Assembly: GCA_003224835.1 (NCBI GenBank)
Contig: QHZX01000336.1
Span: 1 to 10,732 of the forward strand
Length of the DNA: 10,732 nucleotides
DNA from: Acidobacteriota bacterium
Lineage (GTDB): Bacteria > Acidobacteriota > Terriglobia > Terriglobales > Acidobacteriaceae
Direction of reading: 5' to 3'
Shown: positions 1 through 6,159 of the stretch, piece by piece
Numbering within the stretch: the stretch's first letter is position 1
Layout: each line of letters begins with the position of its first letter
The notes under the pieces: generated by a model
What the model was told of the DNA's origin: nothing
The model's input: only the letters and a program-made list of their open reading frames with translations
Database searches by the model: none
Made by a program: the position numbers and the translations under genes

Positions 1-114
1 CATCCAGACGCTGGCATGCTCGCCGAGCACTACGTCGCCAATGATCTGCGCTGAGTCATCGACAAAACACGAACTTGGAATAGTCGGTGAAATACCTTGA
101 TAAGAGCGGATCAT
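1..114 (-). CDS. gamma-carbonic anhydrase-like hexapeptide-repeat protein, N-terminal part (cut by window edge)
   Basis: Read on the minus strand from an ATG at 114-112, the frame stays open to the window edge and gives 38 residues beginning MIRSYQGISP. Residues 24-37 (IIGDVVLGEHASVW) form a classic left-handed beta-helix entry: [LIV]-G-x4-G repeats followed by the SVW that precedes the conserved arginine region in gamma-class carbonic anhydrase/YrdA-like proteins. Known family members are trimeric, zinc-dependent or zinc-independent hexapeptide-repeat enzymes of the cytoplasm. Activity cannot be judged here because the three metal-binding histidines lie beyond the edge. The ATG is favoured because family members start close to MIRxYxG. 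An in-frame GTG eight codons upstream is possible, and no good Shine-Dalgarno sequence is seen before either. The gene is divergent from the receptor gene at 343. Confidence 0.72.
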   Translation of the reverse strand, partial: MIRSYQGISPTIPSSCFVDDSAQIIGDVVLGEHASVWM

Positions 115-150
115 GAGTTGGCACTCAGCATTCTGCACTTGGCTTCAGTC

Positions 151-172
151 AAAAAAACGGGCCGAATAGCCC
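151..172 (-). terminator. weak terminator-like hairpin plus T-run upstream of the carbonic anhydrase-like gene
   Basis: On the minus strand a GGGC/GCCC stem with a short loop (159-172) is followed by G and seven Ts (157-151). The stem is only four base pairs plus a possible wobble pair, so it is marginal as an intrinsic terminator. It lies 37 bases upstream of the minus-strand start at 114, where it could act as a leader attenuator or simply be chance. Confidence 0.2.
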
Positions 173-223
173 ACGTATCAATTAAATAAAATAGTGTCGG
201 CTGAGTCGTAAATCCTAACAAAT

Positions 224-238
224 TTCCCGCATCGGGAA
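224..238. promoter_or_regulatory. perfect inverted repeat, possible operator
   Basis: TTCCCG-CAT-CGGGAA is a perfect dyad with 6-base arms and a 3-base centre, in the spacer between the divergent carbonic anhydrase-like and receptor genes. It lies about 105 bases before the receptor start and about 110 bases before the minus-strand start, so a bound regulator could act on either. No cognate regulator gene is in the window. It is a candidate by symmetry only. Confidence 0.3.
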
Positions 239-316
239 TGGCCGGGGATTTTTCTGCATGGATCACTGACTCGCGCTGCGCTTCGTGTTATACGAGATAA
301 GTCTCCCGTCGGGGCT

Positions 317-342
317 GGACTCACTTCTAACGGAGTGAATCC
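317..342 (+). promoter_or_regulatory. imperfect hairpin overlapping the receptor ribosome-binding site
   Basis: GGACTCACT (317-325) pairs with AGTGAATCC (334-342) in eight of nine positions, with an 8-base loop. The right arm ends at the base before the ATG at 343. The Shine-Dalgarno GGAG (332-335) is half in the loop and half in the stem, so folding would compete with ribosome binding. Seven bases separate GGAG from the ATG, a normal distance that fixes the receptor start. Confidence 0.35.
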
Positions 343-3300
343 ATGCGACACGCCAGAACTCTATTCGCAGTCCTCACCTTGCTCTCATCCTTGTGTCTTG
401 CGCAGGATGGATCGACCGGATCCATTCGCGGCGTCGTGCTTGATCCCTCCGGTAGACGTATTGTCGGCGCAACTATCGCGCTGGTGAATAATTCGACGTC
501 CTTTCATTACCAGCAAACATCCGACGTCGAAGGTCGATTTGCGTTCGGAATGCTCCCGCCTGGCGACTACTCAGTCCGCGTGACCGCAGATAAAATGTCG
601 CCGCAACTGAGCCCGTTCTTGCTTGTGACTCTTGGCGGGGTTACAGAAATCGACTTCAAGCTCCAGATCGCTGGGCCGCATGAAAATATCACAGTCTCCG
701 GCCAGCCTCGCCCCATAGAAAGGGCGCCGCATGGCTCCTCCGTGGTGATAGATGAGCGCGCGATCCTCAATCTTCCACTGAACGGCCGCCGCTTTACTGA
801 CTTGTGCCTGCTCACGTCAGAGGCGACGACCGACCCACGCGGGCAAAATTCGACTTCAAATGGTGATCTGTCATTTGGCGGCATTCGCGGATTCCAAACC
901 ACCTACCTGGTTGACGGCGGTGACAACAACAATGCTTTTTTCGGGCAGGCGCGTGGCCGATACCGCGCTCCTTACCAGTTCTCTAATGAAGTAGTTCAGG
1001 AATTCCGGGTCTCGCCAAATTCCAGCTCCGCTGAATCCGGGAGGACCGCCGGCGCAGTAGTGAATGTGGTCACAAAATCAGGTTCAAATAAATTCCATGG
1101 CACCGGCTTCTATTACTTGCGCGACAGCAGCTTCGATGCGCGGGATCCGGAATTGAACATAAAACCCAAAGATCAGCAACATCAATTTGGATTTACCGTG
1201 GGCGGGCCATTACGCCGCAATCGAGTGTTCTTTTTCGCCGGATATGATCAGCACATTTTTCACGAGCCGACCGTGGTGCGATTCGTAAACGGAGGCACAA
1301 CCGTCATTCCGCAGTTAGCCGCTGGTCCTGCAACCGCGGGGGATTTTGAAGCCGATGACCAGTCACTGGTGTTTGCGACTGCATCGGAGCTATCAAAGCA
1401 AGCCGGCCTGTATCCCTCAAAGCTATTGGGTAACACAGGGTTCGCAAAGATTGACGTCAATCTCTCGCAGCGCAACCAACTCGCTCTGCGGCTAAATACT
1501 TCTCGTTATTCGGGAGCAAACAATGTGTTTCTGGATCCATCAAGCCCAGTGACCACGTACAGCATCTCGGATAATGGAATTGAAAATGTGCAGACCGAAA
1601 CAGCTACTGCCTCTCTCACGAGTGCGCTCTCATTGCGGACCGAAAGCCATTTTCGCGCTCAATTTTCACGCGACCTGCAGTGGTCGCAAACCAACTCCAC
1701 CACTCCATTGACTCGTCTTCCTGGCATCGTTGACGGATTTGGCCGCTCGACCATTTTGCCGCGCGAAATTCACGAAAATCGGGTCCCGTCTAATTTTGGA
1801 GGCGAGTTCATTTTTGATCCCATTCGTGTGAATCCATTTACCTTTCAGCCAATGATTGGCGGCCTGGAATTGACCCCGCTCCGCGCTTACGCTCATCAAG
1901 TCCCGCACTATTATGTTCAGAATTTTGGCTCGGCAGTGAGCCATCCCGACACGAAAGAATACGCGGCATTTGCCCAGGACATGATTCGGCTCACGGATCA
2001 TTTCGACGTTAGTCTAGGCGTGCGCTACGACCTGCAAACTTTCAGCACGAAATACCTGAAGACAAATCCGCTGTGGCCGGATTCCGGTAAGGTCCCATTG
2101 AATCCTAAGAATTTTGCGCCGCGAGTTGGATTGTCATATTCCATCGGCGATGAACGGCCGCTGGTGGCCCGAATTGGCTATGGCCTGTTCTACCCGCGCC
2201 TACCGCAAATCTACAATTCGATAATTGAGACGAATAACGGGCTCACGCCCAACTCTATTTTTCTCAATCAGACAAACTACTACAGTCAACAAATTTTTCC
2301 CCAGTATCCGTATTCCTTGGTGACCTGCACTCTGCTGGCAAGTTCCTGCGCCGTTCCGCAACCCTTGATGCAATTCGCGAAAACCAATATTTCGGCTTTC
2401 GCCCACAACTTTCGCGCGCCGGAGGTTCACCAGGTCAGCGTGAGCCTGGAACGTGAGATTGCCCGCCGAGTTGTTGCCGATCTCTCCTATTCCTTCGTGC
2501 ATGGTCAGGACTTGATCCGCGCGCGAGACGTTAACCTTCCTCCGCCCACTACTGTGCAGTACCCGCTGTACGATGCTTCCGGCGTTAACCTGCTGGGCTA
2601 CGGATCGGTTCAGACTTTTGCTAGCTGGCAATTTGCGACCTCCCTCACCTGCCCCTTTCCACCGTGTATTAACCCTCTTGTGCGGCCGATCCCACAGCTC
2701 GGTTCCATTGATGTCTTCGAAAGCGAGGCGTCGAGCGTCTACCACGGAGCGACGATCTCCATCCGTCGGCAGATGAATCATGGCCTCTATTTCCGCCTTG
2801 GATACACATATGCCCACGCCATGGACGATGGCCAGGATGCATTGGTCGCCGGCAGGCCTGCTACTGTGCAGAACTCTTATGCTCCGAATAGCGAGCGAGC
2901 AAACAGCGTCACCGACCAGCGCCATCGATTTGTCTTTTCCTGGATGTACGAGCCACACGCCTTGAACGGCGGCCACGGCTGGTTGGGCTCACTGACGAAG
3001 GGCTGGAAAAATTCCGGTGTTATCACGGAGGGCAGCGGGCGGCCTGTCGATGCAACCGTCTCAGGCGATGCTAATCAAGATGGAAATTATGGTAACGATC
3101 GTCTCCCCGGAGCCAGACGAAACTCATTTGTAGGGCCGGATTACTCGAGTACAGATGTGCGGCTGGCACGTCGGCTTTATTCAAAAAATGGTTGGAAACT
3201 CGAATTTACCGCTGAGTCGTTCAATCTCTTGAATCGACTCAATGGCAGGTTTCAACTGACCAGCGATGGCGCGGTGAGCAACGCGGCGCAATTCAATTAT

Positions 3301-3423
3301 GGGACTAAGCGCATTAAAATCAACTACTTTCCTGCCTACTACCGGGTGCCCACTAACTTCATGCATGCCACCAACGCATATGCGCCTCGTGAGGTCCAAT
3401 TTGCTTTGCGGTTGGGGTTCTGA
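343..3423 (+). CDS. TonB-dependent receptor, Oar-like, with N-terminal carboxypeptidase-regulatory domain
   Basis: This is a 1026-residue outer-membrane protein. Residues 1-20 are a signal peptide (RHAR then a hydrophobic core, cleavage expected after CLA). Residues about 25-110 form a carboxypeptidase-regulatory-like beta-sandwich (GSIRGVVLDPSG, then GRFAFGMLPPGDYSVRV). A plug-like region follows at about 115-245, with LPLNGRRFTDL, YLVDGGDNNN and the hallmark GRTAGAVVNVVTKSG at 233-247. The rest reads as a beta-barrel and ends in FALRLGF, whose terminal phenylalanine is the usual outer-membrane assembly signal. Length and order fit the Oar-like receptors that are expanded in Acidobacteriota. 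These are thought to take up oligosaccharides, peptides or siderophores with TonB energy, but the substrate cannot be told from sequence. No clear TonB box is seen. The start is supported by GGAG at 332-335. No SusD-like partner or TonB/ExbB gene lies nearby. Confidence 0.93.
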   Translation: MRHARTLFAVLTLLSSLCLAQDGSTGSIRGVVLDPSGRRIVGATIALVNNSTSFHYQQTSDVEGRFAFGMLPPGDYSVRVTADKMSPQLSPFLLVTLGGVTEIDFKLQIAGPHENITVSGQPRPIERAPHGSSVVIDERAILNLPLNGRRFTDLCLLTSEATTDPRGQNSTSNGDLSFGGIRGFQTTYLVDGGDNNNAFFGQARGRYRAPYQFSNEVVQEFRVSPNSSSAESGRTAGAVVNVVTKSGSNKFHGTGFYYLRDSSFDARDPELNIKPKDQQHQFGFTVGGPLRRNRVFFFAGYDQHIFHEPTVVRFVNGGTTVIPQLAAGPATAGDFEADDQSLVFATASELSKQAGLYPSKLLGNTGFAKIDVNLSQRNQLALRLNTSRYSGANNVFLDPSSPVTTYSISDNGIENVQTETATASLTSALSLRTESHFRAQFSRDLQWSQTNSTTPLTRLPGIVDGFGRSTILPREIHENRVPSNFGGEFIFDPIRVNPFTFQPMIGGLELTPLRAYAHQVPHYYVQNFGSAVSHPDTKEYAAFAQDMIRLTDHFDVSLGVRYDLQTFSTKYLKTNPLWPDSGKVPLNPKNFAPRVGLSYSIGDERPLVARIGYGLFYPRLPQIYNSIIETNNGLTPNSIFLNQTNYYSQQIFPQYPYSLVTCTLLASSCAVPQPLMQFAKTNISAFAHNFRAPEVHQVSVSLEREIARRVVADLSYSFVHGQDLIRARDVNLPPPTTVQYPLYDASGVNLLGYGSVQTFASWQFATSLTCPFPPCINPLVRPIPQLGSIDVFESEASSVYHGATISIRRQMNHGLYFRLGYTYAHAMDDGQDALVAGRPATVQNSYAPNSERANSVTDQRHRFVFSWMYEPHALNGGHGWLGSLTKGWKNSGVITEGSGRPVDATVSGDANQDGNYGNDRLPGARRNSFVGPDYSSTDVRLARRLYSKNGWKLEFTAESFNLLNRLNGRFQLTSDGAVSNAAQFNYGTKRIKINYFPAYYRVPTNFMHATNAYAPREVQFALRLGF

Positions 3424-3484
3424 ATTGGGAACCTGCGTTACCAAATTGAGACGAAGTTTCTCACGTTACAAATCTGCTATTCGC

Positions 3485-3513
3485 TTGACTTTACGCGGCT
3501 GAATTGCAATAAA
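3485..3513 (+). promoter_or_regulatory. sigma70-like promoter candidate ahead of the S21-like remnant
   Basis: TTGACT (3485-3490) and AATAAA (3508-3513) are separated by 17 bases, matching the -35 and -10 consensus in five and four positions. An AAAGGA that would serve as a Shine-Dalgarno sequence overlaps the -10 box (3511-3516), so the two readings compete. The following 10-base direct repeat AGGACGAGTT (3513-3522 and 3528-3537) has a 15-base period. No start codon follows in the S21-like frame. Confidence 0.3.
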
Positions 3514-3541
3514 GGACGAGTTCAATCAGGACGAGTTTGGG

Positions 3542-3637
3542 GACTCCTTTTATTTGAAGCCGGGCGAAAAGAAGCGCGTTAAGGAAGCACTGGCTCACAG
3601 GCGCACCCCCAACAAGCAACGCAAAGAGCAGGAATAA
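3542..3637 (+). pseudogene. remnant of a ribosomal protein S21-like gene (C-terminal half)
   Basis: This frame encodes SFYLKPGEKKRVKEAL followed by a basic tail ending KQRKEQE and a TAA at 3635. That is the pattern of the C-terminal half of bacterial ribosomal protein S21, in which a [HE]-FY-x-KP-x2-KR segment leads into a lysine/arginine-rich end. The N-terminal half is not intact: upstream the same frame runs through codons with no ATG, GTG or TTG start and meets a TGA at 3500-3502. Just before that TGA the frame reads KLRRSFSRYKS, faintly like the LRRFKR of S21 N-termini, which may be decay or chance. S21 is normally about 60-70 residues and acts in the 30S subunit at the initiation platform. 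A functional copy would be expected elsewhere in the genome. The S21 identity is from memory of the family. Confidence 0.5.
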
Positions 3638-3645
3638 TATTAAGT

Positions 3646-3670
3646 AGGGCCGGAACCTGGTTGCGGCCCT
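3646..3670 (+). terminator. strong hairpin behind the S21-like remnant
   Basis: AGGGCCG (3646-3652) pairs with CGGCCCT (3664-3670), and inside the loop AAC (3654-3656) pairs with GTT (3660-3662) across a G/G mismatch. The stem begins nine bases after the TAA at 3635-3637. There is no U-tract behind it, so it is either a Rho-assisted or mRNA-stabilising hairpin or a terminator that has lost its T-run. Confidence 0.45.
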
Positions 3671-3860
3671 GCATACCTAATTATCGAAATGCCATTCTTG
3701 GCGCACTTATACTCCTGCCGGGCTTTATGAAAGTAGTATCCCGCACACTTCCCGGTGCGGAGGGCCGAACCCAGGGTAGCAGTTACAGGGGGCAAGATTT
3801 TGCAACGGCGCAAACATCTGCGTCTGTGTCCGTTTGCAATGGGCCATAAGGAGCTCTCGG
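3671..3860 (+). promoter_or_regulatory. promoter and structured 5' leader of the zinc-ribbon gene (no gene seen)
   Basis: No convincing coding sequence lies here. TATACT (3708-3713) is a good -10 hexamer, though no matching -35 is evident. From about 3720 a transcript would carry roughly 140 bases of leader. The leader contains one hairpin with CCGCAC (3741-3746) paired to GTGCGG (3755-3760). A second, longer one pairs 3792-3803 with 3810-3821: GC, AGAT and TTTGC against GCAAA, ATCT and GC, with single-base bulges on opposite sides. The Shine-Dalgarno AAGGAG (3848-3853) is seven bases before the ATG at 3861. A long folded leader on a small zinc-ribbon gene suggests post-transcriptional control, but I recognise no known riboswitch or RNA motif. 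Confidence 0.4.
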
Positions 3861-4178
3861 ATGGAATTCCAAGACAGGACGCTAAAGTGTATCGACTGCG
3901 GCGCAGACTTCACCTTTACCGCGGGCGAGCAACTATTTTTTTACGACAAACAGTTTAAAAACGAACCCAAGCGCTGCAAATCCTGCAAGGCGAAGCGGCT
4001 CACTTCCGTCGGAGCCGTACCGGTAAGGCAGGGCTTTCCATCGCGCGCCAAAGTTGAGACCACCGCGGTGTGCTCGCATTGCGGCAAGGAAACCACTGTG
4101 CCGTTTCGGCCAACTCAGGGCCGACCAGTGTTTTGCCGTGAGTGTTTCCGCGATCGGCGTCAGGCAGCAAGCGCCTGA
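3861..4178 (+). CDS. small two-zinc-ribbon protein (CxxC-x17-CxxC type)
   Basis: This is a 105-residue cytoplasmic protein with two cysteine clusters. The N-terminal one uses C10-x2-C13 and C39-x2-C42 around an FTAGEQLFFYDKQF segment, as in the probable zinc-ribbon (zf_Tbcl-like) family. The C-terminal one uses C71-x2-C74 and C92-x2-C95 with exactly 17 residues between, including VPFRPTQGRPV, which matches the CxxC-x17-CxxC domain. The linker (47-66) is short and basic. Proteins of this build are widespread in soil and thermophilic bacteria, and their function is not established; nucleic-acid binding is often supposed. I chose ATG 3861 over the in-frame TTG at 3834 because AAGGAG sits seven bases before it and homologous proteins begin close to M-x-x-x-D-[KR]-T-L-x-C. 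The gene converges on the response regulator, with 45 bases between the two stop codons. Confidence 0.87.
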   Translation: MEFQDRTLKCIDCGADFTFTAGEQLFFYDKQFKNEPKRCKSCKAKRLTSVGAVPVRQGFPSRAKVETTAVCSHCGKETTVPFRPTQGRPVFCRECFRDRRQAASA

Positions 4179-4223
4179 ACAGTTTCAAGAGAAGTTCTTT
4201 GGTCCGAGAGGGCTGGCTTGTTG

Positions 4224-4661
4224 CTAGCTGACCTTCTGCTGCTTCTGGGAAGTCATTGTGTCGAAGTGCGCCAGTCGCGCGCGCGATTGTTTCTCGTCCT
4301 CATGCTGTACCAGTAACGCTTCGATCTGACGCAGCAAATCCTTTGTGCCTATTGGTTTCACCAGCACCGATTGCGCACTGTTGTGCTTGCCTTCCAGGTG
4401 GCGCGGAGGATATGCCGTGAGCAACGCAGTCGCCGGATTGTAATGCTGCTGCCGTGCGGCGCGAATCACGTGGAAACCAGCATCGTCAGTTTCCATGCGC
4501 GAGTCGGTGATGACCATGTCGTATTCGCCTGAGATCAGCTTCTCAATGCCTTCGGCCGCCGAGGACGCGGTTTGCACGTCAAACTGATTTAATTCAAGCA
4601 CCGCCTTCAAGGTAAGCAGTACAGTTGCGTCGTCGTCGACGAGAAGGATCTTGCGCTTCAT
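4224..4661 (-). CDS. stand-alone response-regulator receiver protein (CheY-like)
   Basis: This is a 145-residue single-domain receiver. The acidic pocket is D9-D10-D11 in ILLVDDD, the phosphoacceptor is D53 in MVITDSRM, the switch threonine is T82 in ALLTAYP, and the conserved lysine is K102 in LVKPIG. All catalytic positions are present. The remaining 40 or so residues finish helix 5 and end in a polar, glutamine- and lysine-rich tail with no DNA-binding or enzymatic output domain. It therefore probably signals through a partner protein, like CheY or Spo0F. No histidine kinase is encoded nearby, so the phosphodonor is unknown. GAGG (plus-strand 4667-4670) lies six bases before the ATG. The gene is divergent from mtaB across a 74-base spacer. 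Confidence 0.92.
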   Translation of the reverse strand: MKRKILLVDDDATVLLTLKAVLELNQFDVQTASSAAEGIEKLISGEYDMVITDSRMETDDAGFHVIRAARQQHYNPATALLTAYPPRHLEGKHNSAQSVLVKPIGTKDLLRQIEALLVQHEDEKQSRARLAHFDTMTSQKQQKVS

Positions 4662-4723
4662 GAATGCCTCGAATACAAGTTGGGGGATCGCGGCAGTGCG
4701 AGAATCCAGCGATCTACATACGC

Positions 4724-4732
4724 TAGTATAGA
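4724..4732. promoter_or_regulatory. overlapping divergent -10 elements between the response regulator and mtaB
   Basis: CTAGTATAG (4723-4731) is partly symmetric. On the plus strand it offers TAGTAT (4724-4729), which places a transcription start near 4736, exactly the GTG of mtaB. On the minus strand it offers TATACT (4730-4725), about 60 bases before the response-regulator ATG. No good -35 is seen in either direction. The assignment rests on the -10 match and its position. Confidence 0.35.
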
Positions 4733-4735
4733 TAA

Positions 4736-6093
4736 GTGCCCAGCTTTTACGTAGAAAATTTCGGCTGCCGGGCTACCCAGGCGGACGGCGCAGCCATCGA
4801 GGAGCAATTTCGGGAAAGGGGTTTTACCCGAGCCGAACAACCCGGAACTGCCCGATTCGTGGTGCTTAATACTTGTGCTGTAACGTCTTCGGCGGAGCAG
4901 GACGCCCGGTCGGCGATTCGCCGTGTTCGCCGCGAGAATCCTGGATGCGAAGTAATAGTTACCGGATGCTATGCCCAGCGGGTACCCCGCGAGGTTGCAT
5001 CTTTGCCCGGCGTTTCGCTGGTGATCGGAAATTCTCACAAACACAATCTGGCACACATCGCCCTCGCAGCACAGACTGAGAAGGACAATTTTGTACAAAA
5101 ATCATTTATTCCTCTGGCTACCCTGACTGAACCGAGCGCTCCGTCCCCGGATTCAATTTTCGTCTCTGATATTTTTGCCCACACCGAATTGATGGCCGCT
5201 CCCGTCTTCGATTCCGCCAATGAACGGACTCGCCCGAATCTTAAAGTTCAAGACGGATGTAACAATCGATGCTCTTTTTGCATTATTCCTTCGGTTCGGG
5301 GCCGTAGCCGATCCCTAAAGCTGGATGAGGTCTTGCGTGAAGTGAACCAGCTGGTCGAGGCCGGTTATCGCGAAGTAGTGATCTCTGGAATAAATCTGGG
5401 CCGCTGGGGACGAGATCTCTCTTCTGGGTTTGTGGAGGAGAGGCGCCCTCGCCCGTCAGCATACAGCATGCGCCCTCGCCCGTTCAAATTCGAGGATCTG
5501 GTCCGCACAATCCTCGACCAGACCCACCTCGAGAAACTGCGCATTTCTTCCGTCGAGCCTATGGACTGGAGTGACTCATTTATCCGCCTCATGGCAGAGT
5601 CTCCGCGCATTGCAAAGCACGCGCATGTTCCCATGCAATCCGGAAGTGACGCTGTTTTGCGCCGGATGCACCGCAAATACCGCCCATGGCATTACCGTCA
5701 GAAGATCGAAACTATTCGCGGAGCCGCATGATTGAAGAGCTGCCGTTCACTTATCTGCATGTCTTCACATTTTCGGCACGTCCGGGAACGCCTGCTGCGG
5801 CCTTGCCGAACCAGGTCCCGGTGCATATCGCGCGCGTACGAAACCGCATTTTGCGGGACCTGGCGGAAGAGAAGAAGCTGAACTTCATGCAATCTTTCAC
5901 CGGACAAAAGCTGGAAGCTATTACCCTAAACGTTGTTTCACAAGATTCGGCCGAAATTTGGACCGAAGCACTCACCGACAATTACCTAAAGCTTCGGCTA
6001 AAGGGAAGGCATGGACCTAATCAATGGCTGAAAACTCAAATCGTTTCGGTTCGTAGCAGCCAACTAGTCGGACATCAGGCTTCGCTAGGGTAG
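4736..6093 (+). pseudogene. mtaB: disrupted mtaB-type tRNA methylthiotransferase (internal deletion with frameshift)
   Basis: MtaB-type radical-SAM enzymes add a methylthio group to t6A37 of tRNA. The first frame (4736-5731, 331 residues) has the N-terminal cluster cysteines C11 (NFGCR), C47 (NTCAVT) and C78 (TGCYAQ), and the radical-SAM cysteines C175, C179 and C182 in DGCNNRCSFC. It stops at a TGA just after KIETIRGAA. A second frame, from 5728 to 6093, continues the same protein from MIEELPFTYLHVFTFSARPG through the C-terminal TRAM-like region. About 26 residues that normally separate these parts, including the GADVMVGFPGE-like stretch, are absent, so a loss of about 76 or 79 bases (3n+1) fits. 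The start must be GTG 4736: a TAA directly precedes it and PSFYVENFGCR is the family N-terminus. There is no Shine-Dalgarno sequence, so a leaderless mRNA is possible. The gene is probably inactive, or the gap is an assembly error. Confidence 0.85.
5443..5483 (+). repeat. 14-base direct repeat inside mtaB
   Basis: GCGCCCTCGCCCGT occurs at 5443-5456 and again at 5470-5483. The 27-base period adds nine in-frame codons and gives a repeated RPRP in the protein. It sits in a surface-loop position between GINLGRWGRDL and FEDLVRTIL, where related enzymes are shorter. Confidence 0.6.
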
Positions 6094-6159
6094 TCCAATG
6101 AGGCGATAGCAAACGCTTCATTCCGGATCTACTGCGGTGTACGTCCTCCACCTGCTCTC

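Noticed and set aside
1..54. Plus-strand reading ending LAEHYVANDLR-stop, as the tail of an upstream gene
   Set aside because: The minus strand of the same bases gives a much better family match (IIGDVVLGEHASVW of gamma-carbonic anhydrases) with a proper ATG.
2200..2976. Long minus-strand open frame (258 codons) inside the receptor gene
   Set aside because: It lies wholly within a strongly supported receptor, lacks recognisable domains, and looks like a shadow of codon bias.
3661..3849. Plus-strand frame of 62 codons with a hydrophobic stretch (AILGALILLPGF)
   Set aside because: It would start with TTG inside a strong hairpin without a Shine-Dalgarno sequence, and it overlaps the structured leader.
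3834..3860. TTG at 3834 as start of the zinc-ribbon protein
   Set aside because: There is no Shine-Dalgarno sequence before it, whereas AAGGAG is ideally placed for ATG 3861.
4179..4223. Bidirectional terminator between the zinc-ribbon and response-regulator genes
   Set aside because: Only short, weak pairings (such as GAAC with GTTC) and no T-run are visible.
4658..5098. Minus-strand open frame of 146 codons across the start of mtaB
   Set aside because: It overlaps the clearly coding N-terminus of mtaB and the divergent promoter region, and its translation resembles no family.
5686..5760. Programmed frameshift joining the two mtaB frames
   Set aside because: A frameshift could not supply the missing conserved residues between the two parts, so a deletion (real or in assembly) explains it better.
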